A stretch of 64,000 nt of DNA, taken from positions 4,890,001 to 4,954,000 of the forward strand of contig OW799233.1 in the NCBI GenBank assembly GCA_941918925.1. The letters run 5' to 3'. Source of the DNA: Phyto melanocephala. Its lineage: Eukaryota; Arthropoda; Insecta; Diptera; Rhinophoridae. Of this stretch, positions 22,482 through 35,045 are shown piece after piece. Numbering within the stretch: position 1 is the stretch's first letter; the number at the start of each line of letters is the position of its first letter. The notes under the pieces were generated by a model. It was given only the letters and a program-made list of their open reading frames with translations. It made no database searches and was not told the DNA's origin. Both the position numbers and the translations under genes were made by a program.

Positions 22482-23325
22482 TACAAAAATAAATAAATCA
22501 TACATACATATGTATGTCTTAACTATGATTCCACACACACAAACATGGCCAAGCAAATACACAAAAGAAAAACAACAAGCAAAATACTGCTTAATGGGTA
22601 AACTTAAAACAAATAAATTTTACGAATTAAAATAAAAATGAAGAAAACAACATAACAAAATACGAAGAATGTTCGAATGAATGAATGTAAGTGTATTCGT
22701 AACATGTATTTCTACACAAACAATTGCTTAAATAAATACATTCATGCCAACAATGTGGCACAATATTGTATGTATTGGCAAATGTTAAGAGAATGAGAAT
22801 AAAAAAGAGAGAAAAAAGGATTAAAAATAATAATTTAATTTTGTTGCACAGCTGGAAAAATGTTTTGTGTCCAATCAAACATATGTGCCCAACATATATT
22901 ACATTCAGACAAAATTGCACACATAAATTCATTTTATTTCCCTTTACTTATTCTCTGGCAAAAAGAATATTATAAAAACCAAATACGTTTTTCGTATTTT
23001 TAACATTTTCATAAGTAATGGTCATACTCGTATAATAATTAATCGCTTACCGTAGGAGTTTGGACATATTTGGAATATTTTAAATATTTTTTTATGGCCT
23101 TAAACTGGATACTAAAACTTTGTATTCTACAAGAGTTGTAAGAATTTATCAAAGATTTTTACAATGTCGCAGATTTTTACAATTCGATGAACAAATTAGT
23201 TTATAAACGTAAAAATTTAAAGATTTTCTTGTTTTTAACTACATAAAATAATTGAATACACAATCGGCACATTTATTTTGACTTATTACTTTTTAACTTT
23301 AAAAATGTTTTATTTAAAATTTTTA
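22482..23325. other. AT-rich non-coding stretch, nothing recognised
   Basis: Short frames on both strands (22627-22975) overlap each other and have no domain. Confidence 0.5.
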
Positions 23326-23329
23326 TTAT

Positions 23330-24010
23330 TACGTATTTTGACAAAGGAAAATTGTGAAGTTGATTGAAATTTAGTAGAAAATAAAGCCCCCTTTGGCTTG
23401 AATGGTACTGAATTTGAAGAACTTCAGTAGGGACCTCGTTCCAAATTGTTTCTTTTCTGTTTTTTTTCAATTCTCTTGTGCTTTATATATGCTTACACGT
23501 TTTCTATGACGTTTAAGTGCGGACTATGAGGTGGCCAATCCAATAAATTGAGTTCAATATTTCTAACGAAGATTTCGATTAAGTTAATCTCTTGCAACAT
23601 GGAGGATTATCTTGTTGCAATAAAAATGATCCTCCTATCAGTTTGTCACCCGAGAGAAATGCGTAATCATTTAAAACTTTTACGTACTGATTTTGGTTCA
23701 TGGAACCAACACAACACCATGACCAAATTTTCACAAACTGGCGCACTTTTTTGTCTTTGTAATTGTTGAAGTCTTGCCTAAATCTTATTTTTCTATAAAT
23801 GGTATTGGAATGAGTTTTTATCAGTCAAAAGAACTTTTTTCCAAAAATCTACTGGCGCTTGGGCGTGGTATTGCCTAAATAAAAAATACGTCAAGTGGTA
23901 TATTTGAAGAATCATTGTTTTATATGTAGTTCAAGTTATTCTTTTAAGTTTTGTACACATGCAGCTTGTCGAAACTCATTTACATTAATGTTTGGCTGCG
24001 AATCGAAATA
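23330..24010 (-). pseudogene. Tc1-like transposase remnant
   Basis: Minus-strand reading gives, in order: KVLLTDKNSFQYH near 23815-23850 (first Asp region, usually LWTDESKF); SFLLQQDNPPCCKRLT near 23585-23635 (second Asp region, usually QQDNDPKH); and after a frameshift LLDWPPHSPHLNVIENV near 23500-23555 (third catalytic region with the final Glu). This is the classic Tc1 DD34E layout and is distinct from the rosa NWPPRSCD motif. Frameshifts and in-frame stops show that it is dead. TIRs were not found. Confidence 0.8.
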
Positions 24011-24489
24011 TACGACATGAAAGCAAATTTAAAAAAAAAAACTTCCCATCAAATTTATTAAGTATGAGTGTATTAGTAGTAAAGTTTAAGTCTAGGGAAA
24101 CTTAAAGAAAGAACTGGAACGTGTAACGCGCACGATCTTTAAAGTCTTTAACAATTAAAATTTTATGAATGTAATTCTTTTTTATTTTTTTTTTTTAATA
24201 TAAATAAAATCTCTAGTTTACAAACAAGTTATAAAAAAAATTTAAAAAAAAACAAATTTTTCCGGTTTTTCTTATGCTTAAATGTAAATTTATCCATAAG
24301 GAGATGCATATAAATAATATTTAAATTTATTTCAGGTTTATATTCATGCTTGTAACGGGTATTTCATTAAGCACTTCTTTTAGTTAAATTTTAATCAAAC
24401 AAAGTATGTATGAGATACAATCGAAATTCGAATTATGTTTTTTAAAGGCTTCTCGGTAGGAAATACAATATAGTGCAAAGGTTCGACGC
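24011..24489. other. AT-rich non-coding stretch
   Basis: Nothing recognised apart from A/T tracts near 24180-24260. Confidence 0.5.
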
Positions 24490-24870
24490 TGAATTGTTAA
24501 ATTGTTCATGGCTCTGAAGCAAGCTACAGCTAAAGTTGAACGATAGTAGGGACTATGTCGACTTTAAGGACTATGACTTATTCGACCTAAAAAAATCCTA
24601 CAAGAAAAACTCACAATTTCTATACATGACGGAGCGTATGTCTTTGTGTCCATATCATCCAAATCATGCAAAAAAAATGGCAATCATCGACCTATACTGC
24701 ATGCCGTTGAAGGTCAAAGTGCGCCGAACGGTATTAAACTGGATGTTCTAGTTCAACAATTTAGTTTGTTGACATATCCATTCATTCTGAGATGAGCCTC
24801 ATCGCTGGAAATGATATTTTGATAAATCGTCACGCTAAGCGTTGCCCAGCCAGAACATCCATTTAGATTA
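24490..24870 (-). pseudogene. rosa-type transposase remnant, central part
   Basis: The minus strand at about 24750-24830 reads IISSDEAHLRMNGYVNKLNC, the first catalytic Asp region of rosa-like transposases (usually FSDEAHFxLNGYVNKQNCR). It is followed on the same strand by TVWCALTFNGMQYRSMIA near 24670-24735, which is the segment before the second Asp. Frames are interrupted and the second and third catalytic regions are not readable. Confidence 0.75.
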
Positions 24871-25360
24871 AATATTTTTTTTTTAGTTTGGCGTGTTATT
24901 AAACGGCAAAGTATCTGTGGTGGTTTGTCAAAATAAACTTAATCAATGTCAGTCAATTTGACAGACGTTACTTCAAAAATATGAATGCTATCAACTGTGA
25001 AACCTTAAATGTCCCTACAGAAAAACCATTTGTTATTCATATGTAACATAGAAAAAAAAACCTTCAACTTAACAAGTGACCATAATGACCTTTTCAGTCT
25101 TCCTATAGATCTGTTTTAGTGTTTTACAAACAAGTTTGGTCTTCAACGTTTAATTTTTGTAGTTAAAAACTTTTAATTTATGTAAAATGTTTTTTAATAT
25201 TTCTTTTTTTCACAAAAATTACAAAATTTATGTGGATATTTGTTTGTTTCTATATGAAGTTGACAAATATAATTATTACTGCGGTTTAATTAAATGCTTT
25301 TATGTTTAAACATGTAAGAACAAAATTTCAAAAAAAAAACACAACTGATTTATTAAAAAA
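24871..25360. other. AT-rich non-coding stretch
   Basis: No feature recognised. Confidence 0.5.
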
Positions 25361-26158
25361 ACAGGTAAGATTGATATATTCGGCCATGCCGATTTGGGCA
25401 ATACCCTTCACCATCTTGTACATACATAGGTATAGTGATACTTAGCCTAGATTTCATATTTTATATTATACAGCTTTTTGTTTTATTATACCCGAAACCA
25501 TATTTGATTTTGAGTTTTTACACAGTTAACTGTTTTCTACTAGTCATGTTTATTCATTTGAAAACTATATTGACAGAGTTGAGAAAATAATTATTCGCCA
25601 TTTTGTTTAAGGCGCCAGCTTGTTTTTGAGCTTTTTCATAGTTTAGTAGGAAAGAACGTATATAAATTGTATTATTCTTTTTAATGATTTCAACCACTTT
25701 AAAATATTCCATCGTAAAATTATTAAATAGTTAATGTATGTATGTATGAAATAAAAACTAAAAAAAATTGTTTGCCTTAGTCTGGTCGAAACTAGGTTCG
25801 CTCTTACCAGTATACCACGTTTGTTTTTTTTTTTTTGTAAAAAAAATGAGATGGTCTTGGTTTTTCTCTCATATCTCAGTTGTTTATAAAAAAAAGAAAA
25901 ATTTCTAATTTTCAATACGATTCGCTAACGAATAAAGAATTTCCGATATTTTTATACCACACACGAGTCTGACCGATATCGGGGAGCTTTAAAGAAATTA
26001 TTTTAACATGCACACAGACATAATAATATTACTCAAGTGACTTCCCTACTCATAAGCTGACAGATAATATATATTCTAGAAATATTTTAAATATGTATAT
26101 TATTTGTAGAAATTTCACACGGAATGACAAGCCCATACTCTATGTGATGGGTGTATAA
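25361..26158 (-). mobile_element. INE-1/DINE-1-like element, inverted, degenerate
   Basis: Both ends can be read on the minus strand. The 3' end (25361-25420) carries the hairpin ATCGGCATGGCCGAAT and a degraded CTTACCTGTT-type end, like the plus-strand end at 42960-43000. The 5' end (about 26105-26158) reads TTATACACCCATCACATAGA, then GGGCTTGTCATTCCGTGTG, matching the start of the copy at 39957. The middle has diverged beyond reading. A 90-codon frame at 25643-25915 inside it has no domain. Confidence 0.65.
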
Positions 26159-26159
26159 C

Positions 26160-28052
26160 AATTAACACACACAAGAGATTGAAAATTTATAAAATGTTGG
26201 AAATTTGTTTAAGATTTTCTAAAGAAAAAAATTCTCCAAAAACAAATAAATTAACACAATATCTGTGTATTTTACAGAGAGCAAGTTTCTAAAACTAAAA
26301 AGTTTTAATATACAAATTTTATTAAATATGCAATTTACGAAAAAAGCTAGAAATAAAAAATCAATTTCAAATGTGTAAGAAATCTTCCACAAATAGTATA
26401 TGTAACAAATATTTTTGTGTAAAAAATATAAATTAATGGTAAATTTCTTAGAACGTAAAAAAACAATACGGGAATTCCCAGCAAAAACCAGGTAATGACT
26501 TGCTCTTACTAAACAGCATACTTTTCAATGACTATTACATATCGTCTGTCTTACTAAGAAGTGTTTTAATAATGATTTGATTTATAATGTGATACGTAAG
26601 AACTTATTTTAAGACATTTGATTAGATACACACAATCCAGTTTCTTGTTGCGAAATTTTTTAGAAGTCATGCAAATACATAACTTTTTATAATTCTCATT
26701 TAGTTTAACATGCTTTAGGTATAAGTAGTAATGATTTTGACAACAGCGGCAAAGCATTTCATTAACAAGGTGATGACTAATAGATTTTCACTAATTTTTA
26801 ATATTCAAATTAACGTATCGCTGAATAATCAAACCGAATTTACGCCTTTAAAAGAATCAAACGACTTCTTTAAGTCCAAAATATTAATGGGCAAAATATT
26901 AAAGGACTTCCTCTTTGTAAGCGAGGATGGTAATTACTTATTTAAGTCACTATTTGTAAACGAGCGTGGTAAGTACTTGCCTCCAATGCCATCGCCGTGT
27001 TAAATTAATGGGTTTAGATGCCAAATTGTAAGTAGTGAAGAACTGTTTTCTAGTACTTACAACTCATTATTTGGTAATATGTTATTTTGCTGGCAAGTGT
27101 CACAAAGCTGTTGTAAACACAAATTTATTGAAATAGAAAAAAAAATATTTTTGAAATTAAAAACTCAAAAAATGTATTTTATAGTTTCAAAAAAATTAAA
27201 CATCCTGTTAAATGGTTCAAAGTGCCTCTCAAAACTGTTAAATTAATTTCCTAAGTTTTAATTAAAGAATTATTTTTTTTTCGTTTAGTATAGCAGTCAG
27301 ACAAATAGAAAATAATTTTCAACCTAAGTTCGTTACTAATTTATATAAAACCCAATTATTTGTGCACAGTTTACTTTTACTTCCAGTTTCCGGTCCTCTC
27401 TTAAGAAACTTAAATTTCCTTTCGAAGAAACCTACGTGTCTTTGCATATTTTAGATTTTTTTCTTACACTAAATGAATTTAAATGTTCCATAAGCATTTG
27501 CTTAATCTATTTAAATAATTTTCTTTACATTGACTTTACATAAATATCGTATAAATAAATTAATTAAAAGTATTCAAGGTATACATTTAAATTTATTTTT
27601 AAGAAAAGTAAATTTAATTATTCCTAAAATGCCATGTTTAATCCTTAAGCATTAAAAAAAACACCAAAAATTGGTTTTTCCAGCACAACAAATTCTTTAA
27701 ATATTTACTTTTATTGATTTTTGTACACTTTTGTGTAATATGTTTCGTTAAATATTTAAGTATTTAAACATTCCTACAAATGACATGTGTTCGAATATTA
27801 GTTTTTCAATACAATTTTATACAATTATTGTAATATTTCAATGAATTCATTAGTGTATGAATGAATACAATAGTATTTAAAATTACATTAAAATTAAAAC
27901 CTTGTTTTGTGCTGTCTTACAACAAAGTATTGATTGTGTTACAAATACTTATAAAGAAATATTCAAACGATTTTAATTGCGCAGAAATAATATTTATTTG
28001 TATAAAACACACAACCATATACAGAAGGTTAAACTTGCTTACTTAATACGAA
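26160..28052. other. AT-rich non-coding stretch with one unexplained open frame
   Basis: The only notable frame, 26731-27003 plus, encodes 90 residues (starting MILTTAAKHF, with a repeated LFVSEDGNYLFKS/LFVNERGKYL pattern). I recognise no family. The internal repeat comes from a short duplicated DNA segment. Codon use looks like the surrounding AT-rich DNA, so I do not call it a gene. Confidence 0.5.
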
Positions 28053-28054
28053 TA

Positions 28055-28804
28055 TCGGTGGTCACAAGTCGAAAGGCCCTAAAAGAACACCTCGACACAA
28101 AATTTTAATTCAAGAGTATCAAAAATAACAGCTTTATAAGTAATTTTTTTAAAAGAAGTAACATTATGATAACACAGTTTTTAAAGAGTCCGCCATCAAA
28201 CTTTTTTTTTCAACTAGTGCTTATTTCGTGAATGGTAACACTTAGCTCATGTCTGATTTGACACAAAATTAGTTTTATCCTTCCGCTGAACGAATATGGT
28301 TGTGTATACGCTTGAACAACGCTGGGAAATATTGCGACATTAATTTGGCCGATTTTACCACAAAAAAAATCATCTTTTCAGATGAAGCTCATTTTGATCT
28401 TGGCGGGTATGTAAACAAGCAAAATTGTTGCATTTGGGGCACATAAAGCCCGCACGCATACATTGAAAAGCCGATACACCCAAAACGAGGCAATGTTTAA
28501 TGCGGATTTTGGTCCAGAGTCATAATTGGGCTATTTTGCTTCGAAAATGAGCAAGGAGTGGCAGCAGTCAATGGCGGTCGCTACCGGGTCATGTTGAACG
28601 AATTTTTGTTCACAAAAATTAAAGAGGAGGTAATTGGCAACATTTGGTTTCAACAGGACGGCACTACGAGCCACACAGAAAAAGCTACTTTTTTTTATAG
28701 CATTTTAAAAAAAAAAGTTATTTGGCGGACCTTTTATTACCTTCTTATCTCTCCTTCAAGGTAACAGTTATTTGAGTTAGGGCCTTTCTACTTGTGACCA
28801 ACGA
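28055..28804 (+). mobile_element. rosa-type mariner deletion derivative, 750 bp with TIRs and TA duplication
   Basis: The left end TCGGTGGTCACAAGTCGAAA (continuing GGCCCTAA) is inverted at the right end with about two mismatches (28 bp TIR). TA flanks both sides (28053-28054 and 28805-28806). The interior reads in plus orientation as part of a rosa-like transposase: FSDEAHFDLGGYVNKQNC near 28378-28430; PHAYIEKPIHPKRGN near 28451-28495; then GVAAVNGGRYRVMLNEFLFT with KIKEEVIGNIWFQQDGTTSH (28558-28680). The N-terminal HTH part is reduced and everything after the second Asp is lost, so it is an internally deleted, non-autonomous copy. Its outer TIR bases nearly match the element at 7234-7892. 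Confidence 0.87.
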
Positions 28805-28934
28805 TATATGCACACATACATTATACACGCATACACAATATAGATAAATTTAAAGTATGTGATGTTTTAAAACAACAGACTTTGCAACCCTTTTGCTAAG
28901 AGCTTTAAATATAACTTTTACAAAAATTCACAAT

Positions 28935-29681
<747 letters not shown>

Positions 29682-29699
29682 TTCACAATCATGTTTTTT

Positions 29700-30060
29700 T
29701 TTTAATAAACTGTTGTCAATAGTTGAAATCTGCTTCAAAATGTTGTGTTTAAGCTCTTGAACTGTTGTGTTTCACTTTCGATTTTAAAAACACTTTACAA
29801 AGAATAGTTTGAACGTACAATCTTGGTGGCCAATTCACTTGTTCTTTACGAAAACTAATGCGTTTTTCAATGTCTTTCTATTTTTGTGTGGCAAGTGGCA
29901 CCACAGGATGGTGCTATTTGCACTTAAAACCACCTATTATCAACGTGTAAATCATCAATTTACCACCACAAATTTTGTAGCGATTTACTTTGACCATTGG
30001 ACAACCTACATATTTAATAGAGGAAATTGTCATATAACATTAAATCTGTCATCTAGAGCA
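29700..30060 (-). pseudogene. rosa-type transposase remnant, catalytic core
   Basis: On the minus strand CGATCHT appears at about 29890-29912 (usually QQDGATCHT), followed about 40 codons later, in another frame, by the NWPP block (about 29823-29845, here SELATKIV/NWPPRLY depending on frame). The distance fits the DD41D core of the other copies. The remainder is unreadable. It starts just after the element with the reptin fragment. Confidence 0.65.
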
Positions 30061-30733
30061 AGCTACGATATGGTTATCGGATTCGATACGACGTTAGATA
30101 GCATTCTTAGTTGTTTTATTAAGTATATTATTACATGCATATGTATGTATAAAACAAAATATTTAACATAAATTGTTTACTATTATTGGTAATTACATCA
30201 CCAATAATTTTACTTGATTAAGACTTTAACAACAATAAGATAAATGTGCCACAAAGCTGTCTGTTGGTAAAGAATACAAAAGATTCGGATGCCTTTTCAT
30301 GTTTAATTCTATTAAAACACACAAGTTTACATGCTTAGGTACGATGTGATTACGTATTTGTAAACATAGTCTTTAAAATGTCTGTGCATATGTATGTATG
30401 TATGTTGTTATATTGACATGTGTCAAAATAAATTACATACATGTGTACATTTAAAGTCATTAAATTACATGTGTCATGTAATCGTCTCAAGTACAACATA
30501 AAAGCAGTTTTTTTTTTCTTTCTTGTTTTTGTGCAGAACATAAATATTAAAGAAAGAATCTTTCGAAATTAGATTACTTTGATAAAATAGCTTATTGAAA
30601 TAGTAAACCTGATTTAATAGAAAAGAGAGAATTAATTATAAATGTTTTCTTTAAAATATTTTCTATAAAGAAAAAATTTTTCAAACAAAATTGTAAATCT
30701 GAAATTATTTCCATAGAAAGAAAATTATAAAAG
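30061..30733. other. AT-rich non-coding stretch
   Basis: A short TATG repeat lies near 30387-30405. Nothing else recognised. Confidence 0.5.
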
Positions 30734-30734
30734 T

Positions 30735-30810
30735 AAGAGAGTAAGAGAAGAGTAAGAGTGTTATATTCGGCCTAGACGATTTATCCAAAATTTTTCACGA
30801 ATATCTCTAG
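30735..30810 (-). mobile_element. DINE-1-like 3' end fragment
   Basis: The plus strand reads AGAGTAAGAGTGTTATATTC then GGCC, i.e. the complement of the DINE-like 3' terminus (hairpin TTCGGC...GCCGAA followed by AGTGCTCTTACTTGTT at 42966-43000). The rest of this element could not be traced. Confidence 0.5.
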
Positions 30811-31029
30811 AGGCATATTATATCTACAAATAGTAACAAAGGCCCCTATAAATTATTCTATGGCTGAAAAACTTTAATTTTAGTTACAAAAGGTTAAACA
30901 GGGGCCAGGCTTACTAAAGCCTTATATTTTAAATGCAATTTACTCATGTAATAATTATTTTTAATTGTCTAAGTTACACATCTATGACTCTTACAAAAAA
31001 AAAACGAGCTTATCGCAAATGAATTAAAT
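30811..31029. other. Unassigned spacer
   Basis: Possibly the decayed body of the DINE-like fragment to its left; no motif is readable. Confidence 0.4.
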
Positions 31030-31480
31030 GGGACGTATTGATAAATAGTCACTCGCTTTTGATGTAATCTCGTTATATACTGATGTATCGAAAATGAACA
31101 CTGGATATTTTCAGTGAGTCGCCAGATATAAAGAAGTTGTATAGATTAACTGAACAAATATACTGCATTCCAAGTTGAAATATGCTTTTTATGAACGCTT
31201 GCAAAAGCATACTTAGGAAAAAATTCGACACCTTAAGGCCGTGTTGGATCTCGGGTCACTCTGGTATTTCTGGAAATGAAACGATGGGCGAGCTGATACT
31301 AAAAGAAGAAGACGGTGGATCGTCTACTTTGTCACTTCTTGGCACTAAGTACAAGTATTCATCGCCTCTTTGATGAACACAGAGAAATTTTTGTCTCTTC
31401 GTTTTCCACGCATGATTCAAGAGCAATATTGTCTTTTCTCGGAAGTTAAAAATTCTTCATAGCAAAAGGAATCTTGGAAT
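31030..31480 (+). pseudogene. LINE ORF2 remnant, RNase H domain
   Basis: The plus strand near 31070-31110 gives LYTDVSKMNTGYF (RNase H start, usually YTDGSKM). After frameshifts, 31182-31373 encodes a peptide containing FDTLRPCWISGHSGISGNET, matching the RNase H end block (usually WVPGHSGISGNEKADELA). The following ADELA is only partly kept (MGELILKEE). The RT upstream and zinc-knuckle downstream are missing. RNase H-bearing LINEs belong to the I/R1/LOA-type clades. Confidence 0.75.
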
Positions 31481-33305
31481 CTCCCATTTTTATTTATATA
31501 TCTGACTTTTCTATTGTACGACTGGATCTATTATCTCTTCTTCTTTGTTCGAATTTGTATTTTGAATTCGTATAATTTTTATATACAACAATCTCGTGGA
31601 CCTATTCGTCTCCTGATGGAGCATACAATAACTATATATATAACAATATCTATATACATATATAACACCAACCTATGACGAATTGAGTTTTAAGCAATTG
31701 AATAATTAAAATGTTGTAAAAAGATTTTTCTGGTGATACAATTTTTATTGTATAAATCATAAATGCTTAGTGATGACTATGCATTAAAATTCTTAATCGA
31801 AATTTGTTTGGTTTTGGTTTTTTGGCATCTACATTATAAAATCGAGGACGCAGTTAAAAAGTAGAGGTGATCATACATAACCTTCTTCAACTCCAGTTTT
31901 TACCATGATCCTATTGCTCAGTTGTTTTTCATGCAAAACACGGCAAGTTGCATTCTTGTATAGTTGTATTCAAAGGCCTTCTCAAAGTATGTATATATAA
32001 ATATGGGATATAATGCTGATATCCATTCCACTGATTGCTCAACGATAATTCCAAAGCTGTTTACTTGGTCAGCAAACAAATTTCCAGAGCGAAAGTCAGC
32101 TTGCTCATTTCTAAGTGATGGGGGAATTTTCGTTAAAAATCGTCTTAGACTAACATTAAGCTTTCAGGACTAAACTCTGTAGTTGACAACCATTCTGCTA
32201 TTTTTGAACTAAATCATAATCTTACTACTATTCCACATATTTATTTATTTTTAGTTCAAAGAACTCTCTTTAACAGCAGTTACTTTGACGCTTAAGCGAT
32301 TACTCACATATTTGTTTTACATCTGAATAATTTCTCTAACATTAATGACAATAATTTATTACGAAATTGTCATTAAGAGTGTTTAAATTTAATTTGTATT
32401 TACACAGAAATTTAAGAAAATATTTTACAAATTGTTTAACAAAGTGTCAATAAGTTTTTTAAGAAAATTAGAAAAAAATGTTTGTCAACAATATATTTAA
32501 GTACAATAAGAACAACTGTTTGTAATGTTTTGAACATGTTTACTAGTAGCTGTTGCCAATTGTGTTGTATTTTTTTAATAACACAAGTTAACATCAGTGG
32601 TTACACTCACAACAAAATCCTATTTACAGTGAAAGATATTTAAATGGTTCTACTAACAAGAAATTCTTCGCCCAGTGTCCAAAAAGTTCTTAAACTAATA
32701 TATTTCAACATTATGTCATTTAAATCGATATTTTAACTTTCTCTCTCTCTCTCTACTAACAGGACAATTCAAAATCTGCTTTCCACATTTTTTCTAGCAC
32801 ATATTCATTAAAATATCTATTTTCTTTTAGTTTATGTTAGTACTTCTCATAGCAGCATTTTAACGAACATAAAATTTGTTTATTAACAATACAATAATTA
32901 TAATAATGACTACAAATAAGTATCGGCTACATCACTAATAACTAATCAAATTATAATCATATAACAATTCGAAAAAACAAACAGCAACAGAAACAACAAT
33001 ATAAAATTAATGTTACAACAAAAGAATCAAACTCGTACAAACATATAAAATAACAACAAACAATATAACAACAAAAACAATAATTCAGTTCACAACCCCA
33101 TTTGTATTGAATTATTAGTATTATTTTTGTAGGTATTTATTGTATGCTTGTTGGTAATTTCCACTGAAACATTTTCTACAAGAATACAATTTCAATTCAT
33201 ATGTTTTTATACAGTGGTATTGGATTCATACAGGGATGGGAAGTGAAGATTTTTTGCTCCAAAAAGTATATAGTATTTTCATAAATCAAGAATTTTTTTT
33301 TAATT
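31481..33305. other. AT-rich non-coding stretch
   Basis: Contains a short (CT)n tract at 32738-32754 and CAACAA-rich simple sequence at 32980-33085. The 69-codon frame at 31964-32173 has no domain I know. A hAT-like CAGGGATGGG motif at 33231 has no partner. Confidence 0.5.
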
Positions 33306-33307
33306 TT

Positions 33308-34149
33308 TAACCCACCACCTATAAAAATGTTGGGGATATATTATTTTGTCACTTTGTGTGTAACACATAGAAATATAAATTTTTAACCAACATAAAGTAA
33401 TGAGAAATGAGATTTCTTTTTAGGACGATCTGGTTATATATGTCCGTCCGTCCATCTGTTTAAAGCACTATAGAGCTTGAACCAAAAATGTTAGGAGTAT
33501 CAAATTTTGCAAAAATACTTCTAATATATAATGTTTCGTATTGAAAATGTTCAAAATCGGTATATTAGAAAGAGGGTTATAGCTCGCAATGCAAGAGTAG
33601 GTTAAAGAAAAAATGTCATTCATACATCGAATAAAAGGCGATTGTCTTGAAACGCATTGACGTAAAGCGATTAAGTTTCAAAAGTATTATTTCTGAGTAA
33701 AACATAATATCTTTACCTGAGAATTGCTAAAATCGATGCATTACGAAAGGATTTTTAGATCAAAATGTACGTAAATTTATACCACACAGTGATTTTTTCG
33801 GTCTACTTATAAATTAAAACGTAACAAAACTTCTGCAGTTTTGTAAACATTCCGTTTTGTTCAAAACACTTGTGATAACGAATAATTAAGGTGACACGCT
33901 CAATTGAACGTCGTCTACCTCCCTAATAACGCTTTATCTCAAATTCATATAATTTCTCTACAGACAAAGATTTTAGAATAATAAAGGACTCTATATTGAA
34001 ATATTTAAGTTGAATTTATTAGCAGAAACTACTCTAATATGCCCACATCATACATAATTTACTGTTAATGAAATTTAAAAGCACATAAAACCGACAGAAT
34101 TAGATGTGTGATGACGAAATTTTGCACTTACATATTTCTCGTTAATATA
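33308..34149 (+). mobile_element. INE-1/DINE-1-like element, 5' part (interrupted by a LINE)
   Basis: Starts AACCCACCACCTATAAAAAT, then 'gggatatattattttgtcac', then GGACGATCTGGTTATATATG with repeated GTCCGTCC (33422-33455), then 'aaagcactatagagcttgaa'. Later come 'tacgtaaatttataccacac' and 'cgtctacctccctaataacg' (about 33765-33930). This is the same order as the copies at 39957 and 41480. The sequence resumes at 34961 after a LINE insertion; 34136-34149 and 34947-34960 are the duplicated target. Confidence 0.78.
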
Positions 34150-34946
34150 GGTAGGTAGGTAGGAAAGGGGAATGCAAAAAGCAGTATCTGCCTCCTACAC
34201 CCACACTCGGAGACCAATAAGGTCCATTGCGATACCCTTTCATATATTAAGGATAAAAAAGAGAGAGAGAGAGAAAGTTTCCAAAGATATAGTACAAGAG
34301 AAAATAATAAAAATAAAAATAAAAACAAAAATGAGTTAGTAGGAAATAAAATAGAAGAAAGAAAAACATATTCTCTACGAGCTCCATTGCATGTTCACTT
34401 GCCACCCGATTCCCATGATGAACCCGATAATATTCCCCAGCTTGCAATTTGAAACATTACCCAACTCATCGTGGATTCGTTTACCTAACCACTTTAGCCT
34501 GTGATTATGTAGCCTTGGGCAGTGACAGACAATGTGTTCCACAGTTTCCAACTCCTACCCATCTTCACACATCCTACAATAATCCGGAGTGTCGCGATCT
34601 CATTTACTAATCCTAGCCCTCACTGGACAGTGCCCTGTTAAAACCCCAATAGTGGCCCTCAGACATACCCTACCCAGGCCCAGAAGAACCGTAGAGTCCA
34701 ATGAGTTTAACCTGGGACATAAAGCCCTTGACACCCTGCAGTCCCTTCTGTCCCTCCACGCAATATCGGTCCTGTCAGATACCCACGCCCTGACACGCCA
34801 TGTCCTCTTCGCTCGTCGAAACCAATGCCGATCCACCGCGCGCAAATTCATCAGCAATTTTATTGCCGACGACTCCATTGTGCCCTGGTACCCAACGCAG
34901 TCTGACATCGAAGAGGTTCATGATCCTATTGAGTGCCCTCTTACAC
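34150..34946 (-). pseudogene. 5'-truncated LINE with 14 bp target duplication; RNase H end and C-terminus
   Basis: Minus-strand reading: GYQGTMESSAIKLLMNLRAV in one frame corresponds to VPGHNGVVGNKIADEFARGG in another, the end of RNase H (about 34840-34900). After RATIGVLTGHCPVRARISK (34600-34660) come CRMCEDG*ELETVEHIVCHCPR (34505-34580), the C-terminal CCHC zinc-knuckle-like motif. WLGKRIHDELGNVSNCKLGN follows near 34440-34500. The 3' end at 34150-34163 is a short GTAG-type tandem repeat. TTCTCGTTAATATA (14 bp) flanks the insertion on both sides, so both ends are known: this is a target-primed insertion into a DINE-like element. One stop and a frame change are visible. Confidence 0.88.
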
Positions 34947-34960
34947 TTCTCGTTAATATA

Positions 34961-35045
34961 AGTTTAATATACTTTGACATGCCTACTTTGATACCCACTT
35001 CCATTGAAAGAACCAAATTTACAAAAATATTTTACTAAAAATTTT
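34961..35045 (+). mobile_element. DINE-1-like element, continuation after the LINE
   Basis: After the second copy of the 14 bp duplication the sequence continues 'actttgacatgcctactttg' and 'atacccacttccattgaaag', matching 'cacgcttactttaacgccca' and following at 42290-42340. Joining 34149 to 34961 restores the repeat. The 3' hairpin end is not found. Confidence 0.65.

Noticed and set aside
31964..32173. 69-codon frame containing several Cys and Ser residues
   Set aside because: No match to any domain I know, no neighbouring coding signal; left as non-coding.
34589..35038. 149-codon plus-strand frame
   Set aside because: It is the antisense shadow of the LINE RNase H/C-terminus on the minus strand and runs past the target duplication into a DINE-like element.
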